A DNA stretch of 64,000 nucleotides, taken from the NCBI GenBank assembly GCA_947044405.1, contig CAMRHE010000063.1, forward strand, positions 6,425,001 through 6,489,000, in the 5' to 3' direction. The position numbers and the translations under genes were made by a program. This document shows, in pieces, positions 1-11,425 of the stretch. The notes under the pieces are model-generated. The model searched no databases. It saw only the letters and a program-made list of their open reading frames with translations, and was not told where the DNA came from. The stretch's first letter is position 1; each line of letters opens with the position of its first letter. Origin of the DNA: Leptodactylus fallax (taxonomy: Eukaryota; Chordata; Amphibia; Anura; Leptodactylidae).

Positions 1-1390
1 CCTGGTGGTCTGATGTGCTTTAGTAGATAATACCTAATACTCCTGGTGGTCTGGTGTGCTTTACTGGATAATACCTAATACTCCTGGTGGTCTGGTGTGC
101 TTTACTGGATAATACCTAATACTCCTGGTGGTCTGGTGTGCTTTACTGGATAATACCTAATACTCCTGGTGGTCTGGTGTGCTTTACTGGATAATACCTA
201 ATACTCCTGGTGGTCTAATGTGCTTTACTGGATAATAGTTAATACTCCTGGTGGTCTAGTGTGCTTTACTGGATAATACCGAATACCCCTGGTGGTCTGG
301 TGTGCTTTACTGGATAATATCTAATACTCCTGGTGGTCTAGTGTGGTTTACTGGATAATAGTTAATACTCCTGGTGGTCTAGTGTGCTTTAGTGGATAAT
401 ACCTAATACTCCTGGTTGTCTAGTGTGCTTTAGTGGATAATACCTAATACTCCTGGTGGTCTGGTGTGCTTTACTGAATAATACCTAATACTCCTGGTGC
501 TCTAATGTGCTTTACTGGATAATACCTAATACTCCTTGCGGTCTAGTGTGCTTTACTGGATAATACCTAATACTCCTGGTGGTCTAGTGTGCTTTAGTAG
601 ATAATACCTAATACTCCTGGTGGTCTGGTGTGCTTTACTGGATAATACCTAATACTCCTGGTGGTCTGGTGTGCTTTACTGGATAATACCTAATACTCCT
701 GGTGGTCTGGTGTGCTTTACTGGATAATACCTAATACTCCTGGTGGTCTGGTGTGCTTTACTGGATAATAGTTAATACTCCTGGTGGTCTAGTGTACTTT
801 ACTGGATAATACCTAATACTCCTGGTGGTCTAATGTGCTTTACTGGATAATACCTAATACTCCTTGCGGTCTAGTGTGCTTTACTGGATAATACCTAATA
901 CTCCTGGTGGTCTAGTGTGCTTTAGTAGATAATACCTAATACTCCTGGTGGTCTGGTGTGCTTTACTGGATAATACCTAATATTCCTGGTGGTCTGGTGT
1001 GCTTTACTGGATAATACCTAATACTCCTGGTGGTCTGGTGTGCTTTACTGGATAATACCTAATACTCCTGGTGGTCTAATGTGCTTTACTGGATAATAGT
1101 TAATACTCCTGGTGGTCTCGTGTGCTTTACTGGATAATACCTAATACCCCTGGTGGTCTGGTGTGCTTTACTGGATAATATCTAATACTCCTGGTGGTCT
1201 AGTGTGGTTTACTGGATAATAGTTAATACTCCTGGTGGTCTAGTGTGCTTTAGTGGATAATACCTAATACTCCTGGTTGTCTAGTGTGCTTTAGTGGATA
1301 ATACCTAATACTCCTGGTGGTCTGGTGTGCTTTACTGGATAATGTCTAATACTCTTAGTAATCTTGTTTGCTTTACTGGATAATACCTAA
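1..1390. repeat. 41-bp minisatellite, subfamily 1 (continues off the left edge)
   Basis: About 34 tandem copies of a 41-bp unit beginning CCTGGTGGTCTGGTGTGC and holding TTTACTGGATAATACCTAAT. Variant units recur in the same order: the AATACCCCTGG variant at 282 reappears at 1143, a spacing of 861 bp, or 21 units. A CCTTGCGG variant at 534 recurs at 862, 8 units later. Confidence 0.97.
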
Positions 1391-1539
1391 TTCTCCTGGT
1401 GGTCTAGAACACATTACTTGATAAGGCCTAATATAGCATGCTTTACTGGATAATGATGGTCTAACATGGTTAACTGTATAATACCTAATATTCCTGATGG
1501 TAAGTGGTTTACTCTTGGTTTTGTAGTATGGTTTACTGG

Positions 1540-2215
1540 TTAATGCTTAGTACTCCTGGTGATCTGACCTGCTTTATTAGTTAATGCTTAGTACTCCTAG
1601 TGGTCTGACCTGCTTTATTAGTTAATGCTTAGTACTCCCGGTGGTCTGACCTGCTTTATTAGTTAATGCTTAGTACTCCTGGTGGTCTGACCTGCTTTAT
1701 TAGTTGATGCTTAGTACTCCTGGTGGTCCAGCCTGCTTTTTTAGTTAATGGTTAATACTCCTGGTGGTCTGACCTGCTTTATTAGTTAATGCTTAGTACT
1801 CCTGGTGGTCTGACCTGCTTTATTAGTTGATGCTTAGTACTCCCGGTGGTCCGGCCTGCTTTATTAGTTAATGGTAAGTACTCCTGGTGGTCTGACCTGC
1901 TTTATTAGTTGATGCTTAGTACTCCTGGTGGTCCAGCCTGCTTTTTTAGTTAATGGTTAATACTCCTGGTGGTCTGACCTGCTTTATTAGTTAATGCTTA
2001 GTACTCCTGGTGGTCCGGCCTGCTTTATTAGTTAATGCTTAGTACTCCTGGTGGTCCGGCCTGCTTTATTAGTTAATGCTTAGTACTCCTGGTGGTCCAG
2101 CCTGCTTTAGTAGTTGATGCTTAGTACTCCTGGTGGTCTGGCCTGCTTTATTAGTTGATGCAAAGTACTCCTGGTGGTCTGTCCTGCTTTACAGATTGAT
2201 ACTTAATGGTCCTGG
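1540..2215. repeat. 41-bp minisatellite, subfamily 2
   Basis: About 16 copies of a diverged unit of the same 41-bp length, with TCTGACCTGCTTTATTAG and TTAATGCTTAGTACTCC. It is separated from subfamily 1 by a degenerate zone at 1390-1540. Confidence 0.96.
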
Positions 2216-2650
2216 TGGTCTAGTTAGATAATGTTGTTAATTGGTTAATACCAAATATACCTGGTAGTGTAGAGTAGCAAAGCAGTTAACTCTAACATAC
2301 AAGAGGCTCTAGGGTAGTCCCAGGTTAATATTTAATATCCCTGGAGGTCTGGGGGGATTTAGTAGTTAATTATATTATATTCCTAGTGGTTTAGGATACT
2401 AAAAGGTTTAATATTGGTAGTCTGAAGCTAGAAGGGGTGTCTATAATTTAATATTATTCAAACTAAATATAGATGTAGCAGCTTTCGGCCAAGGTCGCCA
2501 TGTAGTCCTAGCCTTACGGTTAATACCTAGTGTCCCTGGTGGTCTGGGGTGGTGATAGAACTAATAATGATATCCATTATCCATGGCCATCAAGGATGTT
2601 TATTGGTCAATATCTAATCTCCCTGGAGGTCTAGGGTGGTTTATTCATTA
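2215..2650. repeat. Decayed edge of the 41-bp array
   Basis: Recognisable but eroded units (CCCTGGTGGTCTGGGGTGG, TGGAGGTCTAGGGTGG) with no regular spacing. Confidence 0.7.
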
Positions 2651-3605
2651 GCGCCTAATATTATTTAATAAAATAAATAAATAGTTTATTATTATTTAAT
2701 ATTGAGATAGTAAAAGGGTTAATTGGGCTGGACAGGAAATGGTACCTATCATTTAATTTAACCTAATCCTTATATTCTCTAGATCCTGTGCTGCCTGCAG
2801 TGGCCACTAGAGGGAGCACACTACATACGGGTTTATATATTATATTAGATATTTATATTATATAATAACATGAGACTTATATTTTTATATTAACATATTA
2901 TTGCATGCATGTATAATAAATCTGTATGCTGTGAGCTCCATCTAGTGGTGGCAGATAGAATTCTAGGATTTAAGTGGGCATTTTGGGTACTAAAAACACC
3001 CCTAAATTTGCCCCTGCTTATAATCTCAGACTACGACCCTGAATACATGTATCACGCCACAATATATCAGGGGATCACTTGTATAGAGATTATGTAACTT
3101 GTCGGAAGGATTTTTTTATGTTGTAAAACTTGAAAGGCCGATTCATCTTGGCTAAAAGCACTACTTATAATGTACAAAGCAAGAGGAGCCGAACAGCGGG
3201 ATTTACATAAACATGAAAACAGGAAGAGAATGCGAGAGACTCATTATTTTCCCGTTAGATTCTCCGCTACATCAAAGAAAAGCTTTCTGCACAAACAAAA
3301 TGAAAAAACAGAAAGCGCCGGCTCAGAAGACGATAAACTAAAGGTAATAGGTATAATATGACGCAGCCATTATCTGATCCCGGAGGAGGAAACAGGTGCA
3401 TAAAAACCCGCCTGACAATTATTGAGATCGGTGAGGTATTAGGTGCCTCGTGCCTCTGGGGTGTCATTTAAAGGTTCTCTGTTTCATATTTGTTAATGGG
3501 ATTTTCTGCCTTTAATAAGGATTACTTGTTAGAAGGGTCACAATAACTATAAGGTGGTCATAAAATTTCTTCCTGTGATCAGCTGTAAAGTGCGAGGAAC
3601 CTTAC

Positions 3606-3760
3606 AATAAGTGTTGAATTTCCCAGCAGCGCCACCGCAGGGGAAACTAAGCATTACATAGTGTCCATCCAAAACAATGGGTTGTCTGTGTGATGTAGGA
3701 CAGGACAGGTCCTCCAGAGACACTCTTTATAACTGGTCTGATTTAGTTCTGACTTCATTG
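3606..3760. repeat. Dispersed repeat family A (GTGTTGAATTTCCC / GCGCCACC type)
   Basis: Contains AAGTGTTGAATTTCCCAGC, AGCGCCACCGCAGGGGAAAC, TTACATAGTGTCCATCC and GGTCCTCCAGAGACACTC. The same blocks occur at 4548-4650, 9125-9250, 28690-28870, 53985-54330 and partly at 57055-57110, so this is an interspersed element. Confidence 0.7.
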
Positions 3761-3871
3761 GCTTGTTTGATAAAGACCACCCCTGCTTGTATGCTCTTTT
3801 GGGGCATTTCAGGAGAGAGACCAGAAGTGATCACCTGTCAGGCAGAGAATAGGTTCCAGGTGCGAGACCAG

Positions 3872-4135
3872 AAGTGTGCGTTTACACCCTCTGCGCCGCG
3901 AAGTCGGTTTTTTCGTCGGACACAAAGTCCTGCATGTCCGACTTAGTTTCTGACGAAAAAAACGGCTTTGCGGCTTAGAGGGTGTAAGCGCACACCCGCA
4001 CATTGCTTTAAAAACCCATTCAAGTGAATGGGTTTTTAAGCAAAGCGTCGCAAACCTTTCCCTATCCAGTCCCTATACAGTATTCCGACATTTAGGTCAG
4101 ATTCGCGGCAGACGGAGTGCCACCACAAGTGTGAA
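3872..4135. repeat. Fold-back (MITE-like) element with long inverted arms
   Basis: GTGTGCGTTTACACCCTCT (3876) is the imperfect inverse of AGAGGGTGTAAGCGCACAC (3977-3995), with GTCGGTTTTTTCGTC against GACGAAAAAAACGGC inside. A second hairpin follows: TTGCTTTAAAAACCCATTCA pairing with TGAATGGGTTTTTAAGCAA. Together they make a cruciform-capable, transposon-like block. Confidence 0.75.
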
Positions 4136-4331
4136 CCCACTCTTATATGTAAGTTAATATCAGACCCTTTGACCAGTCTTGCAGCATGACTACGAATGTT
4201 AGACAAGCCATATATGAAGGAAGTTACTCTGTAGGTCAATGTCCAATGCTTTAATAAGCCTTGCAGCCTGACTTAGGAAGCCATACCAAGCCATACACTG
4301 GTCAGATTTTCAGTAAGTACTCTATACACAC

Positions 4332-4427
4332 CCTCTTTTGCTTATTCACGAGTTGCTCCAGCTCCTGCTCTTTGCTCTGCAGCTTCTCCTCCAGTATGTG
4401 GCTGCGTGTTTGAAACTTCTCCGAGTC
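4332..4427 (-). CDS. CRACR2A: CRACR2A coiled-coil exon (last one in the window)
   Basis: A 96-bp exon of exactly 32 codons, with acceptor ATATTTAG at 4428 and donor AGG|GTGTGT at 4331. It encodes DSEKFQTRSHILEEKLQSKE followed by QELEQLVNKQKR, continuing the coiled coil. Entry and exit are phase 0. The next family segment is not found between here and base 1. Confidence 0.93.
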
Positions 4428-5093
4428 CTAAATATGGCATAAAATATCATTAAAATGTAACATATTTAGACATATATAGCAAACAAAAAGCTATAAATAT
4501 TAATAAAGAACATGCTATGGCTCCGTATTATTGGCATTGAGAGAAACTGACAAGTGCTTGATTTCCCCACAGCACCCCCACAGGAGAACCGAAGAATTAC
4601 ACAGTTTCAATTTAAATCAATGGGCTGCCTAATCAATACACGGACATGTGAGGGTCATTCAGAACAAAATCTACCTTTGCAGCTCTTCTCTGCTTTGGTC
4701 TTTTGACTCAAAATTCCTAGTTTTTCTAAACCAGACAACTCATGTAAAGGAACACTAAGCAAGAAAATGCATATAAAAAAATCCTTGTCCTTTTTTAATC
4801 TCCTACTTCCCTTTGATTCTATATTAGAGTCTCATATTACAGTTAAAACTGAGAAAATATAACAGGAGCTTAGCCACGTCCACTCTCCTTATTACCCTGT
4901 ATCTGGCTCTAAGATAACTGGCTGCAGCAGGAGCCCCCCCCCCCACCATATAGAGTAGGGAAAAAAGATTGTTAAGCCCTCCCCTTTGCTAAGCCACACC
5001 CTTCAGCCATTTTCCAGGACAAAATGTAACACATGAAAACGAGATGAAAAATATTTTTTATATATTGTATTTATTAATAAACGATATATAAAA

Positions 5094-5098
<5 letters not shown>

Positions 5099-5132
<34 letters not shown>
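5099..5132. repeat. (AT)n microsatellite
   Basis: About 17 perfect AT dinucleotides inside the CRACR2A intron. Confidence 0.98.
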
Positions 5133-5134
<2 letters not shown>

Positions 5135-5944
5135 CAAAAAGCAACACATTGCAGATTTATTTACATCATACAATCCAGGCAATAAGATATTGTAGCCATA
5201 CACAATTGCTTTTGTCCCCGGATTTCAATAAATTTTGAAAAAAAATCTCACAAGAACAATTCTCTGTCTAATGACTAAATCCGATGTGAAATGCATTATA
5301 GATTTTTAGGTATTTATTCTCATTGTTCAGCCATTGCTCAGACTCCCATTAAAAGCCATTAAGAAAATCATTGCTGTTAGCAACGCTCGCAAGAGATCCC
5401 GTACAGACGCAGGACGCTTTATTCACCATTTACAAAATATATATTTTTACACAATGACTCAATTAAGTTGTGTTTCCTGAACGTAAAAAAATAAATAAAA
5501 AAAAATCAAGTGTTCCATTAACTCTCACCCACACATTTCTCCAGATATATTAGGGGGGGGGGGAATTTATTAAATGAATGGCAGGTTATAATTTTTGGCA
5601 TGTAATAATAATGTTCATGAAAAATTGAAAAAAAATATCTATAAAACAGGAATATATCACTTAAAGGGGATATTAATATTTACAGTATCTAGTTAGTATT
5701 ATAGCTAGGTGTCTGATATATGGCGGTAATATTTGGTCACAGAATGGTATCAATATTCACTTGTGATATGGTAGAATTATATCGTTGCAATATGGACTGG
5801 TAACATTTGATCATGGTCGGGTGGTATTATTTATTTCCAGGTAGGATGGCACTATTAGGTTATATTAGGGTCACAGTATAGGGTACCATTTGGTCATGAT
5901 GTCATGATGTAGTGGTAACAGATAGTCATGAGATGGTAATATTT

Positions 5945-6205
5945 AGACCTGATTTAGGCACACCAGGAGAGCATCAGACACCGCGAGGAGGCCCAAAAGA
6001 GGTGAGGGAAGGTGAGTATGAATGTTTTTTATTTATTACACCTCTCCTGGGCCTCCACCTATTATACTCTGGGGTCTGAAGAGAGCTTACAGTATAATAA
6101 TGTCACTTCCAGCTCTATCTGAACTTGTCTGACACAAAACGAATCACCGAGCCTAAAACGAATCTTGGGAGGTTTGCTCTTCTCTACTGCTGAATGTCCC
6201 GGTTC
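5945..6205. repeat. Dispersed repeat (GGTGAGGGAAGG...GTTTGCTCTTCTC type)
   Basis: The pieces CAAAAGAGGTGAGGGAAGGT, CTGGGCCTCCACCTATTATA and GAGGTTTGCTCTTCTCTAC reappear in diverged form at 57385-57580 (AAAGCGGTGAGGGAAG, CTCTGGGCCACCACTTG, TAGGTTCGCTCATCTCTAC). This is a shared interspersed family, class unknown. Confidence 0.6.
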
Positions 6206-6286
6206 GATCCAAAAATTTCGAAGTTAGTGACCATGGTGGAGAAGTGACTGACATTACCGTAGAACTGCAAAGACATCATAACTTAC

Positions 6287-6377
6287 CTGTAATAGAAATT
6301 GTTCCTTCTCTGTTTTTATCTGCTGTTCCATCTCTTCGTACAAGTTTTGAATTTCAACGTCATAGGTGGCAATTTTC
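6287..6377 (-). CDS. CRACR2A: CRACR2A coiled-coil exon
   Basis: A 91-bp exon with acceptor TTCCAG at 6378 and donor CAG|GTAAGT at 6286. After one base completing a Lys codon it encodes 30 residues, [20 protein letters not shown] and [10 protein letters not shown], a heptad-type helix nearly identical to the mammalian segment. Confidence 0.94.
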
Positions 6378-7401
6378 CTGGAAAATTGGAAGTGAAAAAA
6401 AGATTTACATTGTCCATACTAAACCGGGACAGATGTCATACATATTTTATGTGACTCTTCGAAAGGGAGAGATAGTAAAGTAGAGCGGTACCTATAAAAG
6501 TACACAAAGAACTGTAGCTGGTGGAGGTGGCGAAAGACCCTCTCTAATGGGCCTACAATATATGGAACAAGCCAAAAGAATCAATTTTAACAGCACGTGT
6601 ATGTTTTCTAAATTTACAAGTGGCCTAATGCCACCCAAAATTGCTTTGAAAAAATGGTATTCTATACTGGTGGGACTCTAAAACACGAGGATGAATTGAA
6701 AAGCCTTCACAGTTGGGTCTAGGTCTTCTCAAAGGGATGCTTTTTTGGAAAAGTTTCATGGGATACACAGTATGTGAAATTTTTGATTCTCAGAGATGGT
6801 AAAGTTCAGGGATTGACTATGTATCTTCCAAAATTCTGCCCCTAATATCAGAGAAGAGTATTGCCTCAAAGTTCTCACCACAAATGGATGATGTGCCTAT
6901 TTATGAAACAAATTAAATCTATCATGTAAGAGCTGTCTCCCATGTTACTTTGGTATTTATTGGTCTTTAAATTGTTCTCAAGCTCTTGATGGCTTTGCTC
7001 AGATTTTTTGCAGCCATGTGGTCAGTCATTGACTAAAAAATCCAGGTAGAGCTGAGAGGAGACCAAGACCAAAATGCTTTCCTTGTGATTGTCAGGGTCA
7101 AAGCAGCTGAAGTCCCACTGTTGGACACTGATACATATCCTAAGGAAAAAAAACCCTTTGGGCCATTGGACAATTGACGTTGGCTGCTATATGACCCATG
7201 TATACCAAACTCCAATCCCCAAGGGGTCAAGGACGCACATCTTAATGATCTATTAGCATATGTCTCATATGAGCCATTTAATGCACAGCCAAGGTCATAG
7301 TCGGTTTCGGACTGAGGCTTCTTGGGTCCACCTCCAACAACCCTTAGGAAATAAACCCTATATTCATTTCCTGAACTCATTCATTCATTTAGTTTACTAA
7401 C
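6378..7401. other. CRACR2A intron
   Basis: No repeat array or additional exon recognised; the open frame at 7033-7380 on the minus strand shows no family resemblance. Confidence 0.7.
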
Positions 7402-7548
7402 TTTTTGAGCGCACACTCCATTTCGTTCTTCTCCTCATTGGCTTCTTGGAGTTGTGAGAAGACTCTAGTGAGGAATTCCTCAAAACTGGGAAGCAGATGA
7501 GGTTCATCCTTACGTAAATCCATCCATAAACGTTTTATGGTATTCTCA
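7402..7548 (-). CDS. CRACR2A: CRACR2A exon, start of the coiled-coil region
   Basis: A 147-bp exon with acceptor TTCATTGCAG at 7549 and donor AAAAA|GTTAGT at 7401. It encodes [19 protein letters not shown]...[24 protein letters not shown], one of the most conserved CRACR2A stretches. The donor has T at +3, weaker than the others, but the following exon supplies the expected G and keeps the frame. A 63-bp minisatellite array begins only about 100 bp upstream of its acceptor. Confidence 0.94.
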
Positions 7549-7654
7549 CTGCAATGAAGAAATAATCCTTGTGATTTGGTTTTTAGTAGGTGACCAAATT
7601 GGAGATATGCAGTCAATTGAATCTATAGCCATGAAAACTATAACAGGGTTATCA

Positions 7655-8990
7655 GGAGGGACATTACATGTAGGAGAAGATAACCTGACCACAATAAGGA
7701 CATCATGGCTGGTTATCAGTAGGACACTACATGTATGAGAAGATAACCCGACCACAATAAGGACATCATGGCTGGTTATCAGGAGGACACTACATGTATG
7801 AGAAGAAAACTCGACCACAATAAGGACATCATGGCTGGTTATCAGGAGGACACTACAAGTATGAGAAGATAACCCGACCACAATAAGGACATAATGGCTG
7901 GTTATCAAGAGGACATTACATGTATGAGAAGATAACCTGACCACAATAAGGACATCATGGCTGGTTATCAGGAGGACTCTACATGTATGAGAAGATAACC
8001 CGACCACAATAAGGACATCTTGGCTGGTTATCAGGAGGACATTACATGTATGAGAAGATAACCCGACCACAATAAGGACATCATGGCTGGTTATCAGGAG
8101 GGCACTACATGTATGAGAAGATAACCCGACCACAATAAGGACATCATGGCTGGTTATCAGGAGGACATTACATGTATGAGAAGATAACCCGACCACAATA
8201 AGGACATCATGGCTGGTTATCAGTAGGACACTACATGTATGAGAAGATAACCCGACCACAATAAGGACATCATGGCTGGTTATCAGGAGGGACTCTACAT
8301 GTATGAGAAGATAACCCGACCACAATAAGGACATCATGGCTGGTTATCAGGAGGACACTACATGTATGAGAAGATAACCCGACCACAATAAGGACATCAT
8401 GGCTGGTTATCAGGAAGGACACTACATGTATAAGAAGATAACCCGACCACAGTAAGGACATCATGGCTGGTTATCAGGAAGAACACTACATGTATGAGAA
8501 GATAACCCGACCACAATAAGGACATCATGGCTGGTTATCAGGAGGGACATTACATGTATGAGAAGATAACCCGACCACAATAAGGACATCATGGCTGGTT
8601 ATCAGGAGGACACTACATGTATGAGAAGATAACCTGACCACAATAAGGACATCATGGCTGGTTATCAGGAGGACTCTACATGTATGAGAAGATAACCCGA
8701 CCACAATAAGGACATCTTGGCTGGTTATCAGGAGAACATTACATGTATGAGAAGATAACCCGACCACAATAAGGACATCATGGCTGGTTATCAGGAGGAC
8801 ATTACATGTATGAGAAGATAACCCGACCACAATAAGGACATCATGGCTGGTTATCAGGAGGACACTACATGTATGAGAAGATAACCCGACCACAATAAGG
8901 ACATCATGGCTGGTTATCAGGAAGGACACTACATGTATAAGAAGATAACCCGACCACAATAAGGACATCATGGCTGGTTATCAGGAGGGA
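7655..8990. repeat. 63-bp minisatellite in the CRACR2A intron
   Basis: About 21 copies of a 63-bp unit containing GGACATCATGGCTGGTTATC, ACATGTATGAGAAGATAACC and CGACCACAATAAG. The unit is 21 codons long and open on the minus strand, which yields spurious ORFs of 263 and 148 codons. The array ends about 100 bp from the acceptor of the 7402-7548 exon. Confidence 0.97.
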
Positions 8991-8999
8991 CACTACCTG

Positions 9000-10819
9000 T
9001 ATGTGGGGACCTTTATAGTAGCAGTAACAAGTGGTGAAGACTTTTATAAATAGTGCATTTTTGCCTGGAAAACCCCTTTAATCTAGGAGAGGGTCTCAAA
9101 AATTCTCATCTAGAGCGGTAACAAAGAGTGTCTCTCACTTTGGAGGACCTGTCCTGTCCTTCAATACACAGACAATCCACTAATTTGAATGGACACTTTG
9201 TAATATCTAGTTTCCCCTACGGTGGCGCTGCAGTGAAACTAAAACTTTACCACCAGGTTTTTTAAATTTGAGAGTGGGAATAATCACATTTTTAACCAAA
9301 AAATGTACAAAAATTCTAGTGTGCTATATATTACAAAGTCACAAGGGACCGGCAGTCTTCCAGCAGTGCTTACAATATAGGTTCAATTTCCATTTTACAC
9401 TCGCCTGTATCATCTCCTACCGCCTAAATGAGTTTGTTCCTATAATTTTACATCTCATACTGTCTACACAACAGGCCCACAGAACTCAGCCTACTCCTGC
9501 GAAATTACTTGTATTATTTAGAACAAGAAAATGCTTCCTGTCTCCGGTGCTTAGTAAAGCAAATTACGCAATTTCTATGGAAATCATTTAGTGCAGCGAT
9601 TGTGAGAGCGAGAATGTGCTCTGTCAAATGGACAAAAAATACCTGGTTTATTTCCTACTTGTGTAATTTCTGCCTCACAAAGTATCCCGCATGGTAAGTG
9701 TTCATAGTCTCATATTTAATAACCATCAGATTATAATTGTTACCCTCAGTGGCCGAACAAAAAGACTTCTGTTGACCTGATCCCAGGTAATGGCAATTTT
9801 TTTTTTTTTTTGCGTCACCGTCCCAAAACTTTTTTTTTCTATTGATCCAATTTATCTAAACTGAAAAAAAAGGAACTTTGCAAATTGTCTTAAATAAAAA
9901 TGTCCTTTGGTTTTGTGTTTACTGCTCTTTTGCAGTCATCTCTGTCTCCATGGTAACAGACTACAAACCCTGTGTAGTCAGATCTTATAATCTTAGAACT
10001 CCTTTCCATCTGTCTTCTGACTGACTTACATTTGATAGGCTAGCAAGAAGTAAGGGACAGTCGGATGGCAATGTGACTGTAGGATCAGACTACACAAAGA
10101 TTGTTTGTCGTCTGTTACTGTGGCAACTTGTTACACAAGAAATAGGAGATTTTTAAGACAAAATAGCTCTAGAAAACTAAATGAAAATGGAGACCTGACC
10201 TTCCCTTTAAATAATTGTTCATTCCCAATTGGACATTCAATATGGGCACTAGATAGTTAACAATTGGTGGGGTTAAAAAAAAAAGCAAAAATGACCTGGT
10301 CCCCATTCCCCTTCTGCACCTATTCCACTCCCCTTCAGAGTGTGTGCTGGGCCACCGCTGGTGAGTGACATCACTAGCCAAACCCTCCAAAATTAACCTA
10401 TACTGTGCTGTCATGAGGCATCAGCACAGTCTTAAAGGGGTTGTACAGGACTATGATACTGAGCTCCACCTCTTCTTCTTAGGAAGTGACCTCATGTCTG
10501 TTGGTCACATGTCCATGCTACAGCTCATCCCCATTCCCCCATTCATTTGAACAGGACTGAGATGCAGCATGGTCATATGACCAGCGGACATGATGTCACT
10601 TCCTGAGAAGAGGAAGTGGAGCCCAGTATCATAGACCTGGATTGCTCTTGAACTCCTAGATCTTCCAATGTTATACAATGGATATTTTGCATGACTGTCA
10701 ATATTTTTAGAAGCCTTTGCCCATTTACTGCCAGTGCCCTATAGAAAGTCCATTGGTCCATAAGAAGAGAAGCAAATGGCCAAACCACTGTAAATATAGT
10801 CATGATGTCCTCTACTTAC
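9000..10819. other. CRACR2A intron
   Basis: Contains an inverted family A copy (9125-9250), poly-T at 9799-9810 and the fold-back element at 10435-10640; otherwise no recognisable feature. Confidence 0.7.
10435..10640. repeat. Fold-back element (family C type)
   Basis: Left arm TATGATACTGAGCTCCACC with AGGAAGTGACCTCATGTC; right arm ACATGATGTCACTTCCTGAG and GTGGAGCCCAGTATCATAG. Near-palindromic over about 190 bp, a MITE-like structure. Confidence 0.7.
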
Positions 10820-11009
10820 TCTTCTAAAAATCTGTTTGCTCCCAAACCATCTATCAAGTTGTAGAACTGAGTGTTCACATCTTCTTCTTGGACATCTTGG
10901 CTGCTTTCTTCCCATTTTGTCTGATACATGTTTTCGAATTCAAGCTGCGCATCAAGATCCCCGTGAGACATGTCCTTCATCTGTGTTTCCTCTCCATGTA
11001 AAAAGTGAC
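10820..11009 (-). CDS. CRACR2A: CRACR2A exon, acidic linker after the EF-hands
   Basis: A 190-bp exon with acceptor TTTCAG at 11010 and donor GAAGA|GTAAGT at 10819. It encodes HFLHGEETQMKDMSHG... through ...NLIDGLGANRFLE, rich in acidic residues and matching the family position between the EF-hand pair and the coiled coil. Phase 1 at entry and phase 2 at exit agree with both neighbours. Confidence 0.92.
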
Positions 11010-11179
11010 CTGAAATTTTTCAAAAATGTAAAATTTTATAATGATGGTGTTTGACACATACTTTACTTTGACAAATGCAGTGGCATACCTCCCATGGCAG
11101 ATGGTCCCAATAAACAATAATAGTGGCCACAGTACCTGCACCTGCCACTAGGGGCACTCACTGCATACAGTTGGGTGGC

Positions 11180-11425
11180 AACTGAACCATACAGTGTTTT
11201 CCCCTTATGAATGGCTGTCTTTGTTGCCAAGATATTGCTGTTTTTGTCAGTATCCAAATTAGCTCTTTAGAGCAACAGAGGTGTTGCCGGTCTACCTCTT
11301 TGGAGCAATGGTAGTGCCTTTGTTGCTCCAAAGAGCTCATTTGTGTATAGGCAAAGGCAGTGATATCTCTGCAATAGAGGCAGCCATTCATAAGGGGAAA
11401 ACGCTGTTTAATTCAGGTGACCCTA
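11180..11425. repeat. Fold-back MITE-like element (family F), abutting the 49-bp array
   Basis: Arms TTTTCCCCTTATGAATGGCT / AGCCATTCATAAGGGGAAAA and AGATATTGCTGTTTTTGTC / GCAAAGGCAGTGATATCT; centre with CTCTTTGGAGCAATG and TTGCTCCAAAGAGCTC. A related copy lies at 34925-35190. Its right terminus, AATTCAGGTGACCCTAACC, runs directly into the array. Confidence 0.75.

Larger units (their letters stand above)
2650..4331. other. Intronic/3' stretch without a recognised exon
   Basis: Low-complexity A+T sequence at 2650-2910, then unique-looking DNA and MITE-like repeats listed separately. I searched the minus strand here for the next CRACR2A coiled-coil exon and did not find it. Confidence 0.6.
4428..6286. 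other. CRACR2A intron
   Basis: Non-coding DNA between two coiled-coil exons. It holds a family A fragment (4548-4650), a poly-C run near 4937, the AT microsatellite at 5099, a poly-G run near 5553 and a dispersed repeat at 5945-6205. Confidence 0.8.

Noticed and set aside
7033..7380. 115-codon minus-strand ORF next to a CRACR2A exon
   Set aside because: Falls inside the intron after the donor at 7401 and matches no part of the CRACR2 family.
7546..8971. Long minus-strand ORFs (263 and 148 codons, repeating SSHTC..LLITSHDVLIVVG)
   Set aside because: In-frame readings of the 63-bp minisatellite (21 codons per unit); intronic to CRACR2A.
7655..8990. CRISPR-like array of regular repeats
   Set aside because: Units are directly adjacent and contain no unique spacers; this is a vertebrate intron. 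The same applies to the other arrays.
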